Shown here: one piece after another, positions 32,620 to 40,132 of the stretch
Numbering within the stretch: position 1 is the stretch's first letter
How the letters are laid out: each line of letters opens with the position of its first letter
Assembly: GCA_002495525.1 (NCBI GenBank)
Contig: DAFS01000058.1
Span: 1-40,361, forward strand
Origin: Euryarchaeota archaeon UBA89
GTDB lineage: Archaea; Thermoplasmatota; Poseidoniia; Poseidoniales; Thalassarchaeaceae
Length of the DNA: 40,361 bases
Direction: 5' to 3'
Translations under genes and position numbers: made by a program
The notes under the pieces: generated by a model
Database searches by the model: none
What the model was told of the DNA's origin: nothing
The model's input: the letters and a program-made list of their open reading frames with translations, nothing else

Positions 32620-34536
32620 TTATAATAATCTTAATGTTTCTAAATTAGCAGGAGCATAGGTTTGGACTCTAAACTTCTCACGGAGACCTTGACGGAAAGC
32701 ATTACATGTTTGTGCATCTCCATGATGACAGATAATTTTTCTTGGAGTAGGGTTCAAAGCAGACACATAATCCATTAATTGATTTCTATCAGAATGACCA
32801 CTGAAACCATCAATTTTTCTCATTGAACATCTTACTTCTACCATCAATGTTTGACCTTTATCAACTAAAGGAACTGATGAGTGACCATCTCTGAGGCGAC
32901 TACCAAGAGTTCCAGATGCTTGATAACCTACGAAACAGAGTGTATTGTTAGGTTCTGGAGCCCAATGCTTGAAATATTCAACGATTGGTCCTCCGGTCAT
33001 CATTCCGCTTGTAGCTAAAACGATACAGGGGGTAGGATCTAGGAGAATAGACTCTCTTTGTTGATAAGATTCAACCGTCTTAAACCATTTTGAATGGAAT
33101 GGATTATGCTCACCGCCCTTTAGGAGTTTCTTTCGTAAATCTCTATTCAAGAAATTAGGATGACTGGCATGAATTGCTGTAGCTTCGGAAATCATACCAT
33201 CTAACCAAACTGTAACAGGAGAAACTTTACCAGATTTAAATAATTCATCAATAGCAATCATTACTTCTTGAGAACGACCGACAGCAAATACTGGACAAAA
33301 TATTTTTCCTCCTCTACCTATGACATCAATTATCATTTCCTGAAGCTCATGACTAGCAGCATCCCTAGTAGGTTGTATATCTTGAGGACCACCATAAGTT
33401 GATTCAACTACTAAGGTATCTACTTTTGGAAACCTTACAGTCGCAGCATCAAATAGCCATGATTTTTCATACTTAATATCCCCCGAAAATAAGATTTTAT
33501 GTTCATCATTCCCTTCTCCGATATTCATGTAAACACTGGATGAACCAAGTATATGACCAGCATTTTCCATTGTCATTTTTACATCAGGAGCTATGTCAGT
33601 TTTTTCTCCCCAATTTACATCAACAACGTGTTTAATACATTCTTGAATATCTGCTTTAGAATATGGTGGTTCGTTACCTTCTGCTTGGCTGACTTTAACA
33701 TAATCAATTTGTAATAGTGTCATTAAATCTCTAGTAGGAGGGGTGCAATAAACCGGTCCTCTGTAACCATATCTGAATAATACTGGAAGCATTGCAATGT
33801 GATCTACATGAGCATGGGTAATGACTATGGCATCAAGATTGTCCAAGGGCATTAGTTCAGGAGCAGAAAAGAATGGTTGAATCTCATTCTTATTTGAAGT
33901 AGGTTTAGCACCACAATCAACTAATACCTTAGATTCATTAGTTGTGATAAGATGCATGGCTCTACCTACTTCTCTGTATGAACCGAGTGCAGTAATCCTA
34001 ACCCAAGGCTCACCAGGGCGTTTTGTTCTATAAATTCGAGTACCAAACTTTCTAAGTAAAGATTTTCTTTCATCAGACATTTCTTTACGATAACGTCGAA
34101 TATCATGTTGTGTTCTACTCTCAATAGATGGTGCCCTAACTACTTTGACTAACCAACCTATTTTATCCCTAAGAGATTGAATATTAACTCCCTTAGGACC
34201 CACTGCTTCAGAAGGATTATCACATTCTAAGATTACCTCACTCAGAGCAGGGTCGAGCCAAATCTTCCTAATTTCTGCTTCTGGTGGCATAATGTCATTA
34301 ACTGCATTATGAACTTCTTTTTCGTCACAAAGAATATCAGGATGAGGTCTGATTACAATACGTCTTTTCACTTGTTTAGCGATTTTAACAGTTAAATTAT
34401 CAGTTGATGTGACAAATCTTTCAGGTTGTTTTGTTATAACAGAAATAGAACCCGCTTCAAGATCAATTTCATAATCAATACCTTTAGGAATAATACCAGC
34501 TATTTTCTTTTTTAATTCGGCATAAGACAGTCTCAT
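32620..34536 (-). CDS. fttA: KH-domain beta-CASP ribonuclease aCPSF1 / transcription termination factor FttA
   Basis: A 638-residue archaeal CPSF73 homologue. The first 140 residues are KH-like RNA-binding domains (with VEVILECDNPSEAVGPKGVN split by a turn). The metallo-beta-lactamase part has VITHAHVDHIAML (about 237-249, HxHxDH), AGHILGSSSVYMN and LFSGDIKYEKSW. The beta-CASP part has VVESTYGGPQDIQP, ATSGMMTGGPIVEYFKHWAP, GFSGHSDRNQLMDY and the last His in ICHHGDAQTCNAF. All catalytic metal ligands appear present. Members cleave RNA 3' ends at U-rich sites and drive termination in archaea. A GAGGT lies six bases before its ATG. psmB is upstream on the same strand, 73 bases away. Confidence 0.96.
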   Translation of the reverse strand: MRLSYAELKKKIAGIIPKGIDYEIDLEAGSISVITKQPERFVTSTDNLTVKIAKQVKRRIVIRPHPDILCDEKEVHNAVNDIMPPEAEIRKIWLDPALSEVILECDNPSEAVGPKGVNIQSLRDKIGWLVKVVRAPSIESRTQHDIRRYRKEMSDERKSLLRKFGTRIYRTKRPGEPWVRITALGSYREVGRAMHLITTNESKVLVDCGAKPTSNKNEIQPFFSAPELMPLDNLDAIVITHAHVDHIAMLPVLFRYGYRGPVYCTPPTRDLMTLLQIDYVKVSQAEGNEPPYSKADIQECIKHVVDVNWGEKTDIAPDVKMTMENAGHILGSSSVYMNIGEGNDEHKILFSGDIKYEKSWLFDAATVRFPKVDTLVVESTYGGPQDIQPTRDAASHELQEMIIDVIGRGGKIFCPVFAVGRSQEVMIAIDELFKSGKVSPVTVWLDGMISEATAIHASHPNFLNRDLRKKLLKGGEHNPFHSKWFKTVESYQQRESILLDPTPCIVLATSGMMTGGPIVEYFKHWAPEPNNTLCFVGYQASGTLGSRLRDGHSSVPLVDKGQTLMVEVRCSMRKIDGFSGHSDRNQLMDYVSALNPTPRKIICHHGDAQTCNAFRQGLREKFRVQTYAPANLETLRLL

Positions 34537-34609
34537 AATGATACCTCTGGGTTAACCACGTCAGTGTCATTACTCCAAAATCGGAGAAGCGCGCTATGCG
34601 ACGTGAGTA
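34537..34609 (-). promoter_or_regulatory. psmB-fttA spacer with inverted repeats and ribosome site
   Basis: CACGTC (34557-34562) and GACGTG (34600-34605) form an outer inverted repeat; inside it CTCC and GGAG (around 34573-34586) can form a smaller stem. The patch is GC-rich (GCGCGC) against its surroundings. GAGGT at 34543-34547 on the minus strand is the fttA ribosome site, six bases before its ATG. The structure could end psmB transcripts or control fttA. Confidence 0.45.
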
Positions 34610-35251
34610 TTAAAGTGAAGAAAGAAGGTTATCTACTTGTTCAATTGAAAGTTGTTGAAATCCATTCTCTGCAGTAATTACAGCAAGATCCATTCCATTA
34701 CCACTTGCTGCATCTCTTTGAGCAGATGCAAGTAAAGCCTTAGCTGCAACTTTTAATGCTGATTTCTCGTCCATTCCTTCCTTAAATTGATCTTCAAGAA
34801 CTCCGTACATGTATGGCGAACCAGAACCAGTAGCACAATATACATCAGGTATTGAACCACCTGCTGAGTCAATACTGTAAACACTAGAACCAGAAGAATC
34901 AACACCAACGATTAGTAGTTGAACATAATGAGGTCGGCCTACCAAAATATTAGCAGTTAATGTGGCCGCTCCCTTGACTGTCATTGCATTACCTTCCTTT
35001 AGTTCATACAATTTTAATTCGGCAGCTAATGTTCTAGAAAGTGATTGTGCGTGGCCAACTAAACCAGCGGTAGTAAGAGCAATGCTATTAGAAATTTGGA
35101 ATAATTTTTGAACACTTTTATTGGCGATAAAATGACCCATTGTAGCTCTGTGGTCAGCACCAACAACAACTCCACCGTCAAAGGTAATTCCAATAGTGCT
35201 TGTACCTGTTTTTACTGCATCAGTTGTCGCGTGCATTTTATTCACCGCCAT
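34610..35251 (-). CDS. psmB: Proteasome beta subunit
   Basis: A 213-residue catalytic subunit of the 20S proteasome. The N-terminal propeptide of up to 16 residues ends KTG|TSTIGI; Thr17 becomes the active nucleophile after self-cleavage. The conserved Asp (GADHRATMG) and Lys (ANKSVQKLFQ) follow, and SGSGSPYMYGVLED and AQRDAASGNGMDLAVI are family blocks. An internal ATG at 35236, preceded by GGTGA, would give an 11-residue propeptide and is a good alternative start. No alpha subunit or PAN ATPase gene is in the window. fttA follows 73 bases downstream. Confidence 0.95.
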   Translation of the reverse strand: MAVNKMHATTDAVKTGTSTIGITFDGGVVVGADHRATMGHFIANKSVQKLFQISNSIALTTAGLVGHAQSLSRTLAAELKLYELKEGNAMTVKGAATLTANILVGRPHYVQLLIVGVDSSGSSVYSIDSAGGSIPDVYCATGSGSPYMYGVLEDQFKEGMDEKSALKVAAKALLASAQRDAASGNGMDLAVITAENGFQQLSIEQVDNLLSSL

Positions 35252-35404
35252 AAGAGTAAGTCCCCTCAGCGTTATAGACTATAATGAACCCCTTTATGAA
35301 TGCGACGGAATGGAACCATGAAAAATATTCGAAAGGAAAGAAAATGTAATGTTCGAGAATATTTCTATGGTATAAGTCAAGTATAATCACTACTACGGGT
35401 TAAT
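35252..35404. other. Divergent spacer psmB / sepF with imperfect hairpin
   Basis: This 153-base spacer has an imperfect inverted repeat, AAAAATATTCGAA (35321-35333) and TTCGAGAATATTT (35352-35364), around an 18-base loop. A 22-codon open frame (35318-35386) overlaps it, in the same frame as sepF but separated by a TAA. CTATAATGAAC near 35280-35290 could be part of a TATA element. I see no other gene. Confidence 0.4.
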
Positions 35405-35809
35405 GTGGCAAAACAGGATTGGGATGAACCTAAATGGATAGAAATGCCAAGTTTACCTAATAATAGTATTAATTCAATTGATGTAGAGCAAGATTATCAC
35501 GATCTTGGCGAGAGATACCCACAAGCACCTGTACCAATGCGATCTAGTGATACATTAATTCATAGAGCAAGTCTTGAAGACATCACAGGAATTCCCATGA
35601 TAATGAATTGGATTGCAGATGGAGACATTGTAATTGTTGAAATGAGTTCAATTATTAACCGAGAAATAGAGTTGCAAACTGCTGTATCAAAACTACAAAA
35701 ATTCATTGAAGATGAAATTAAGGGAACTGTTTTCGGATTAGGGCATAATCGCCTATTACTTCTACCGCCGGATTATGGTTCTAAAAACATAGAATCTAAT
35801 CCTAATTGA
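35405..35809 (+). CDS. sepF: SepF-like cell division protein
   Basis: A 134-residue protein whose C-terminal 80 residues fit the SepF fold: IHRASLEDITGIPMIMNWI, GDIVIVEMSSIINREIELQ, AVSKLQKFIEDEIKG and a final TVFGLGHNRLLLLPPDYG. In archaea SepF links FtsZ filaments to the membrane. The expected N-terminal amphipathic membrane helix is not obvious here; instead there is a Trp- and Pro-containing acidic segment (QDWDEPKWIEMPSLPN), which may do the job differently. The start is a GTG; no in-frame ATG fits before the domain. zpr1 follows nine bases later with its ribosome site over the sepF stop, so they form an operon. ftsZ is not in the window. Confidence 0.82.
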   Translation: MAKQDWDEPKWIEMPSLPNNSINSIDVEQDYHDLGERYPQAPVPMRSSDTLIHRASLEDITGIPMIMNWIADGDIVIVEMSSIINREIELQTAVSKLQKFIEDEIKGTVFGLGHNRLLLLPPDYGSKNIESNPN

Positions 35810-35812
35810 GGT
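35808..35812 (+). promoter_or_regulatory. Ribosome binding site of zpr1 overlapping the sepF stop codon
   Basis: GAGGT overlaps the TGA stop of sepF and lies six bases before the zpr1 ATG, the classic layout for translational coupling. Confidence 0.65.
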
Positions 35813-35818
35813 AAGAAC

Positions 35819-36412
35819 ATGGAAAGTAAAGTACAACAGCCCTGTCCTATTTGTTTCTCAGAAGATGGGTTAACGATGATAGCACATACTTCTGAAATAC
35901 CTTACTTTGGAGAACATACACAATTAACAATTTTGTGCCCATCATGTGGATGGAAACATACTGACTTCATACCGGCTGAAGGAAAAAAGCCAGGTGCATG
36001 GAGTTTAGATATTTGTGATTCAGAAATGTTATCTGTTAGAATAGTTAGATCTTCATCATGCACCGTGAAAATTGAGGAATTGGGGTTGGAAGTAGACCCT
36101 GGAGGTGCTACTACTGGTTATGTATCAAATGTGGAAGGGGTTTTGAATAGATTTGAAGGAGCAATACAATTAATGTATAGGCAGTCAATATCCTCTGATG
36201 AAAAGGATATTATTGAGAAATGTGAATCATTATTAGAAAGAATTAATTTAGTTAAGAGTGGTAATTTAGTGGTAAAAATAGTTCTCCTTGACCCCATGGG
36301 ACATAGTCAGATTTTACATGAAGATGCATTATCTAGAGACTTGACAAAACAAGAGTTAGATAATTTAGAAGTTGGGCCTAGTATCCCTATTTTCAGTCCA
36401 GATGAAGTCTAA
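35819..36412 (+). CDS. ZPR1 zinc-finger protein
   Basis: A 197-residue protein with a single ZPR1 domain, as in archaeal members (eukaryotic ZPR1 has two). The Cys4 zinc finger is Cys9-x2-Cys12 and Cys40-x2-Cys43 (PCPICFSEDG, ILCPSCGWKH), with EIPYFGEHTQLTI between, matching the family. The alpha/beta half follows: DICDSEMLSVRIVRSSSC, LEVDPGGATTGYVSNVEGVL and ILHEDALSRDLTKQE. Eukaryotic ZPR1 binds translation factor eEF1A and assists its folding; a similar role in archaea is an inference. It is coupled to sepF. Its stop abuts the convergent trpS stop with no spare bases. Confidence 0.9.
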   Translation: MESKVQQPCPICFSEDGLTMIAHTSEIPYFGEHTQLTILCPSCGWKHTDFIPAEGKKPGAWSLDICDSEMLSVRIVRSSSCTVKIEELGLEVDPGGATTGYVSNVEGVLNRFEGAIQLMYRQSISSDEKDIIEKCESLLERINLVKSGNLVVKIVLLDPMGHSQILHEDALSRDLTKQELDNLEVGPSIPIFSPDEV

Positions 36413-37798
36413 TTAAATCTTAGAATCATTAGATAAAAATTCTTCAATTCTATCAGACCATTGGTTTCTTCTTTCCGATAAATCAGTCAACCATTCTGAG
36501 GCCTTATCAATACAAATCTGTTTAATCTCACCAGCTAATAGCCTTCCTGATTCATAATCTCGCCCAATAGATTCCAGCTCTTTATCGCTTTCTTCGAAAA
36601 AGAACTGTAGATATTGATATGCAACATCTTTCGATAAATCACCACCTAATCTTCTATGTTCTTCGACTGTTGCCTGACCACCACTAAATGCTCGTTTAAC
36701 TTTCTTTGACATATCTTCAATTGAATCATGCATAAATATAGTAGTTTCAGGCTTAGAAGATGACATTTTATCTCCAGTCATACCGACTACAAAACGATGA
36801 TATGTAGAGCAGGGTGGCATTAATCCTAAACCTCCAATACTTCTCTCAAGAGATAAAAGGGATAATTGAATTTTAGATTTATCGAGGATTGTCGCACCAG
36901 GAATCTCGATTGTTCCATGTTTAGGATTTGACAAAATATCTGCAAATCCAAGTTTAACTAATGAAGATTTTAGTTTATCGAATAACTGATTTCTAACATC
37001 GCGATTGATGCTCCCATTATTTGAGACCCCCATGGAAATTCTGTTTTCTTCTTGTATTGATAAACCGATTGTTAAACCACCACTCTTGCGATTCTTAACA
37101 TTAAACCAGTTAGTTTTACTGACTAGTCCTCTAGTAAGGCGAATGTGAGGGTCTTGATCTACTCCTACTGGTACTACGATAGGTCTTAACCCACCATACT
37201 CATCTAATTGTGGATGAACAATATCTCCTGCCTGAACCAATGGAGCCTGGACATGAGCTAAATTAGTTTCACCAGAAAAACCATAAATTGCCTCAAACTC
37301 TGAAATATTTGTTTTTTGCCCTAAGGTAAACCCCAATCTTTGAACTATTGGCCTCATACTTTGAAAGTAAATATTGGTTTTATCAGGATCGAGTCCCATT
37401 GCCGCATAATTGTTTATGTATTCTGAAAGTGCAATTTTTCTTCCTTCTTTCAACGAAACATTTCTTGTTGCAAGTGCTTCTAAATCAGCGACTGTAACGG
37501 TTACATCTCCTCCTTGTTCTTGGAACCATTTAACTTGATTAATTACCATACTATGGCCGAGATGCATTTTCCCACTTGGCATTAATCCGGTTAAAACACC
37601 AAAGTCATCACTATGATTTATTCTTTCAAGGATTGTATCTAAACCTCTATGTGCGAAAATAATACCTCTTCTATGTAAAAGATTAGGACTAGGGATTTTA
37701 GAGATATCAATATCACTGAGACCAAAATTATCTCTAATTCTTTCATAGTCAGTGGACTGTTGAGATGACCAGGGGTCAATCCGAGAGCCATCTGCCAT
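36413..37798 (-). CDS. trpS: Tryptophanyl-tRNA synthetase
   Basis: A 461-residue class Ic synthetase that charges tRNA-Trp. The HIGH-type motif is PSGKMHLGHSMV (about 74-85) and the KMSKS-type motif is GDKMSSSKPET (about 341-351). LGFTLGQKTNISEFEAIYGF, VVPVGVDQDPHIRLTRG and MPPCSTYHRFV fit the archaeal/eukaryotic TrpRS type rather than the shorter bacterial enzyme. An N-terminal extension of about 60 residues (SRIDPWSSQQSTDYERI, FAHRGLDTIL) is also typical of that type. The gene is divergent from a saccharopine-dehydrogenase-like gene, with a 98-base spacer where only AT-rich sequence was seen. Confidence 0.95.
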   Translation of the reverse strand: MADGSRIDPWSSQQSTDYERIRDNFGLSDIDISKIPSPNLLHRRGIIFAHRGLDTILERINHSDDFGVLTGLMPSGKMHLGHSMVINQVKWFQEQGGDVTVTVADLEALATRNVSLKEGRKIALSEYINNYAAMGLDPDKTNIYFQSMRPIVQRLGFTLGQKTNISEFEAIYGFSGETNLAHVQAPLVQAGDIVHPQLDEYGGLRPIVVPVGVDQDPHIRLTRGLVSKTNWFNVKNRKSGGLTIGLSIQEENRISMGVSNNGSINRDVRNQLFDKLKSSLVKLGFADILSNPKHGTIEIPGATILDKSKIQLSLLSLERSIGGLGLMPPCSTYHRFVVGMTGDKMSSSKPETTIFMHDSIEDMSKKVKRAFSGGQATVEEHRRLGGDLSKDVAYQYLQFFFEESDKELESIGRDYESGRLLAGEIKQICIDKASEWLTDLSERRNQWSDRIEEFLSNDSKI

Positions 37799-37896
37799 AC
37801 ATGGTCGTGCGCAAACTCCTCAATCAAGGCTACGCATAAAACATTAGAAATAAGCCCATCTTGCATACTAATCAGTAACGGCAGGGGATTAATACA

Positions 37897-38952
37897 ATGA
37901 GCATAATTCACTGTTTAGGATCCGGTCTTGTAGGCTCTTTTGTAATTAAAAAATTACTAGAGGAAAAAATTAAAATTAATCTTGTAGATATTGAAGATAA
38001 AGGAAAATTTATCGATAATGATTACTTGACAATACATGTTACTGATGCAATTGAATATTGTAAAAATATATCTAATGAGGATGAATTATTTGTTAATATG
38101 CTACCAGGAAATCTTGGATACAAAGCTACTGAAATACTAATTAAAAAAGGTAAAAGAGTAATTGATTTAAGTTTCAGTGAAATCACACCAGATTCACTTA
38201 ATGAAAAGGCTATTGATTCTGGCGCGAAAATTCTTTGGGATGTCGGAATTGCCCCGGGTTTTTCTAACATGCTAATAGCATACGCTTCAAGATTAGGAGG
38301 TGGGGTTTCTAATGCCGAAATAAGAGTCGGAGGGAATCCAGTAGAAAAAGATGAAAAATGGAGTTACATGGCTCCATTCTCACCTAAAGATGTGATTGCA
38401 GAATATACTCGTCCCGCCAGAATAATAAAATCTGGAAAAATAATGACTTTGCCGGCATTAACAGATATTCACAAAATAAATGTAAAGCAGGCAGGAGTTA
38501 TGGAATCATTCCTAACAGATGGGCTTAGAAGTTTACTAAGTACAATCCCTGCAGAAGATATGACAGAATACACAGTGAGATGGCCTGGCCATATTCAGAG
38601 GTATATTGATGAAAGACATGCCAATATTTTGGATCATGAACAGCTGATTAGGGATTGGAAATATGATAAATCGCGTAGTGAATTTACTTGGATGGAAGTC
38701 AAAGTAAATTGCATGAATGGTGAGAATATGGTGTGGACAGTATACGATGAAGGAAAAGACGGAGACTCATCAATGGCCAGAACTACCGGGCTAGTGACTG
38801 CGTCATGCATTAAGCAGTGGATTTCTAATCCTGAACTTATTCAAGTAGGTGTACATCCCCCAGAAAGCTTACCGAATGATGTTATAGCAAATGTTTCTCA
38901 ATTACTCAAAGATGAAGGAATCGAGATAAATGGTCCCGGAATAATATTATAA
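37897..38952 (+). CDS. Saccharopine dehydrogenase family protein
   Basis: A 351-residue NAD(P)-dependent oxidoreductase. The N-terminal Rossmann part has HCLGSGLVGSFVIKKLLEE and VNMLPGNLGYKATEILIKKG, then ILWDVGIAPGFSNMLIAY, typical of saccharopine-dehydrogenase-like enzymes. The C-terminal part has EYTVRWPGHIQRYIDER, TSCIKQW-like helix residues and a long beta sheet, and the Arg-Trp-Pro-Gly-His motif is shared with the Lys9 / LYSDH-like branch. Candidate reactions are the reversible reduction of an imine in lysine metabolism or a related amino-acid condensation; the substrate is not set by the sequence. It stands alone on the plus strand; its end overlaps the next gene by 6 bases. Confidence 0.8.
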   Translation: MSIIHCLGSGLVGSFVIKKLLEEKIKINLVDIEDKGKFIDNDYLTIHVTDAIEYCKNISNEDELFVNMLPGNLGYKATEILIKKGKRVIDLSFSEITPDSLNEKAIDSGAKILWDVGIAPGFSNMLIAYASRLGGGVSNAEIRVGGNPVEKDEKWSYMAPFSPKDVIAEYTRPARIIKSGKIMTLPALTDIHKINVKQAGVMESFLTDGLRSLLSTIPAEDMTEYTVRWPGHIQRYIDERHANILDHEQLIRDWKYDKSRSEFTWMEVKVNCMNGENMVWTVYDEGKDGDSSMARTTGLVTASCIKQWISNPELIQVGVHPPESLPNDVIANVSQLLKDEGIEINGPGIIL

Positions 38953-40047
38953 CTGTCTGATTGTTTTATCTCTAGCTACAAGCCATTTAATTGTTAAAGG
39001 AGTAGCTATTAGAACAGCAATTGCTATTATTGGAAGCCTCCAATCCATTTCTAGTGCAGCAGGTCTTTCAATTAACCATGTAAATCTCAAGGGAGAATCA
39101 TAGAAGTCTGATGCCCATTCATGAAGATTTTTTACATGGTGACCAACAACAGTAACACTGTGATGTAAATCATTGAAGGTTTTCAAAGGACTGTACGTAA
39201 AAGGAAGATTTTGTTCTAAATGAATAACTACTTCATCACCCGGAGAAATAGAAATAATAATACCTTCTTCGGTTAATCTCCACCCTTCTTTTAGAGATTT
39301 AGAATCTACATTGAGTGAAGGGAAATTTTCCCCTTCTGCATATTCAACATTAGAAACTACAGCTTCAGTAATTATGACTAAACTACCAGGTACTTCCCAG
39401 CTTGAATCATGATTTTCAGGTAGTTCTAAATTAATTGTAGAATTTGAGGATTCAATTAATATTCTTGAGCTAGAAATATTATGGTAAAACCATTCTCCCC
39501 AAGTAGTATACCATACATCTTGATTTTCTAAAAATTCAATTGCTGGTTTATCTTCCCTAACTTTCAAATCAAAGATTCTAGCTTCCCAATAGATGGAGAT
39601 AAGTGAGTCTTTTTCTGCAGATTCTAATAAATCAATATCTGCCACATTTTTCTCCAGACTCCCGCCATTTCTTTGAATGACAAGGAAATCTTCTGTTTCA
39701 GTTTCCAAATTGTCTCCAAGAATTAGGAATCCTGATTCTTTTAATGAAGAAATTGTGTCATTATTAATACTTTCAGGGACACCAAATGAAATAGGTTCTG
39801 AACCCCATCTTGAGGAATTAGTATGGCTAGACAAATAGTTCTTACAGGATTCAATTACAGAATTATCTGAGTTGATATCTTTTCCTTCGTAGCCATGACA
39901 AGCAAATTCATCTCCATGTTCCAATCTTTCTGGACCGATTAAATTCCAAAGCCAATTATCATCATCCCAATCAGCCATTACAGTCGGTGTCAGAACGGGA
40001 GTAAGGAAAATGAGTAGCAGAAACACACCCACTGGACGCACTCTCAT
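38947..40047 (-). CDS. Secreted, C-terminally anchored protein of unknown function
   Basis: A 366-residue exported protein, not recognised by family. From the ATG at 40047 it has a signal peptide, MRVRPVGVFLLLIFLTPVL ending about PTVMA|DW; an in-frame start at 40269 would add 74 residues of unlikely sequence and run into the divergent acyltransferase. The outer part is acidic and beta-rich, with Trp clusters (DWDDDNWLWNLIGPERL, DVWYTTWGEWFYH) and one Cys pair near the start. A helix (WRLPIIAIAVLIATPLTI) near the C-terminus followed by KWLVARDK anchors it. The bases before the ATG, CTCGGAATATT, resemble those before the other secreted gene at 20035. Confidence 0.72.
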   Translation of the reverse strand: MRVRPVGVFLLLIFLTPVLTPTVMADWDDDNWLWNLIGPERLEHGDEFACHGYEGKDINSDNSVIESCKNYLSSHTNSSRWGSEPISFGVPESINNDTISSLKESGFLILGDNLETETEDFLVIQRNGGSLEKNVADIDLLESAEKDSLISIYWEARIFDLKVREDKPAIEFLENQDVWYTTWGEWFYHNISSSRILIESSNSTINLELPENHDSSWEVPGSLVIITEAVVSNVEYAEGENFPSLNVDSKSLKEGWRLTEEGIIISISPGDEVVIHLEQNLPFTYSPLKTFNDLHHSVTVVGHHVKNLHEWASDFYDSPLRFTWLIERPAALEMDWRLPIIAIAVLIATPLTIKWLVARDKTIRQL

Positions 40048-40132
40048 AATATTCCGAGTTAGAAATATGAGATTAACCCTTGTAATGCCTGTAGAAAGCA
40101 ATAAGTCTAATCTACTCCCCCGTATGATGTGA
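40048..40132. promoter_or_regulatory. Divergent spacer secreted protein / acyltransferase
   Basis: An 85-base spacer. CTCGGAATA lies at 40050-40058 (minus strand) directly before the secreted-protein start. A TGA stop (40130-40132) immediately precedes the acyltransferase ATG in the same frame, so that start cannot be further upstream. Confidence 0.45.

Noticed and set aside
35318..35386. A 22-codon open frame (MKNIRKERKCNVREYFYG and four more residues) upstream of sepF, in its frame, with a passing likeness to a Clp1 motif (VREYFYG)
   Set aside because: Too short to judge, overlaps an imperfect hairpin, and ends in TAA before sepF. The likeness covers only seven residues and is not evidence of a fragment.
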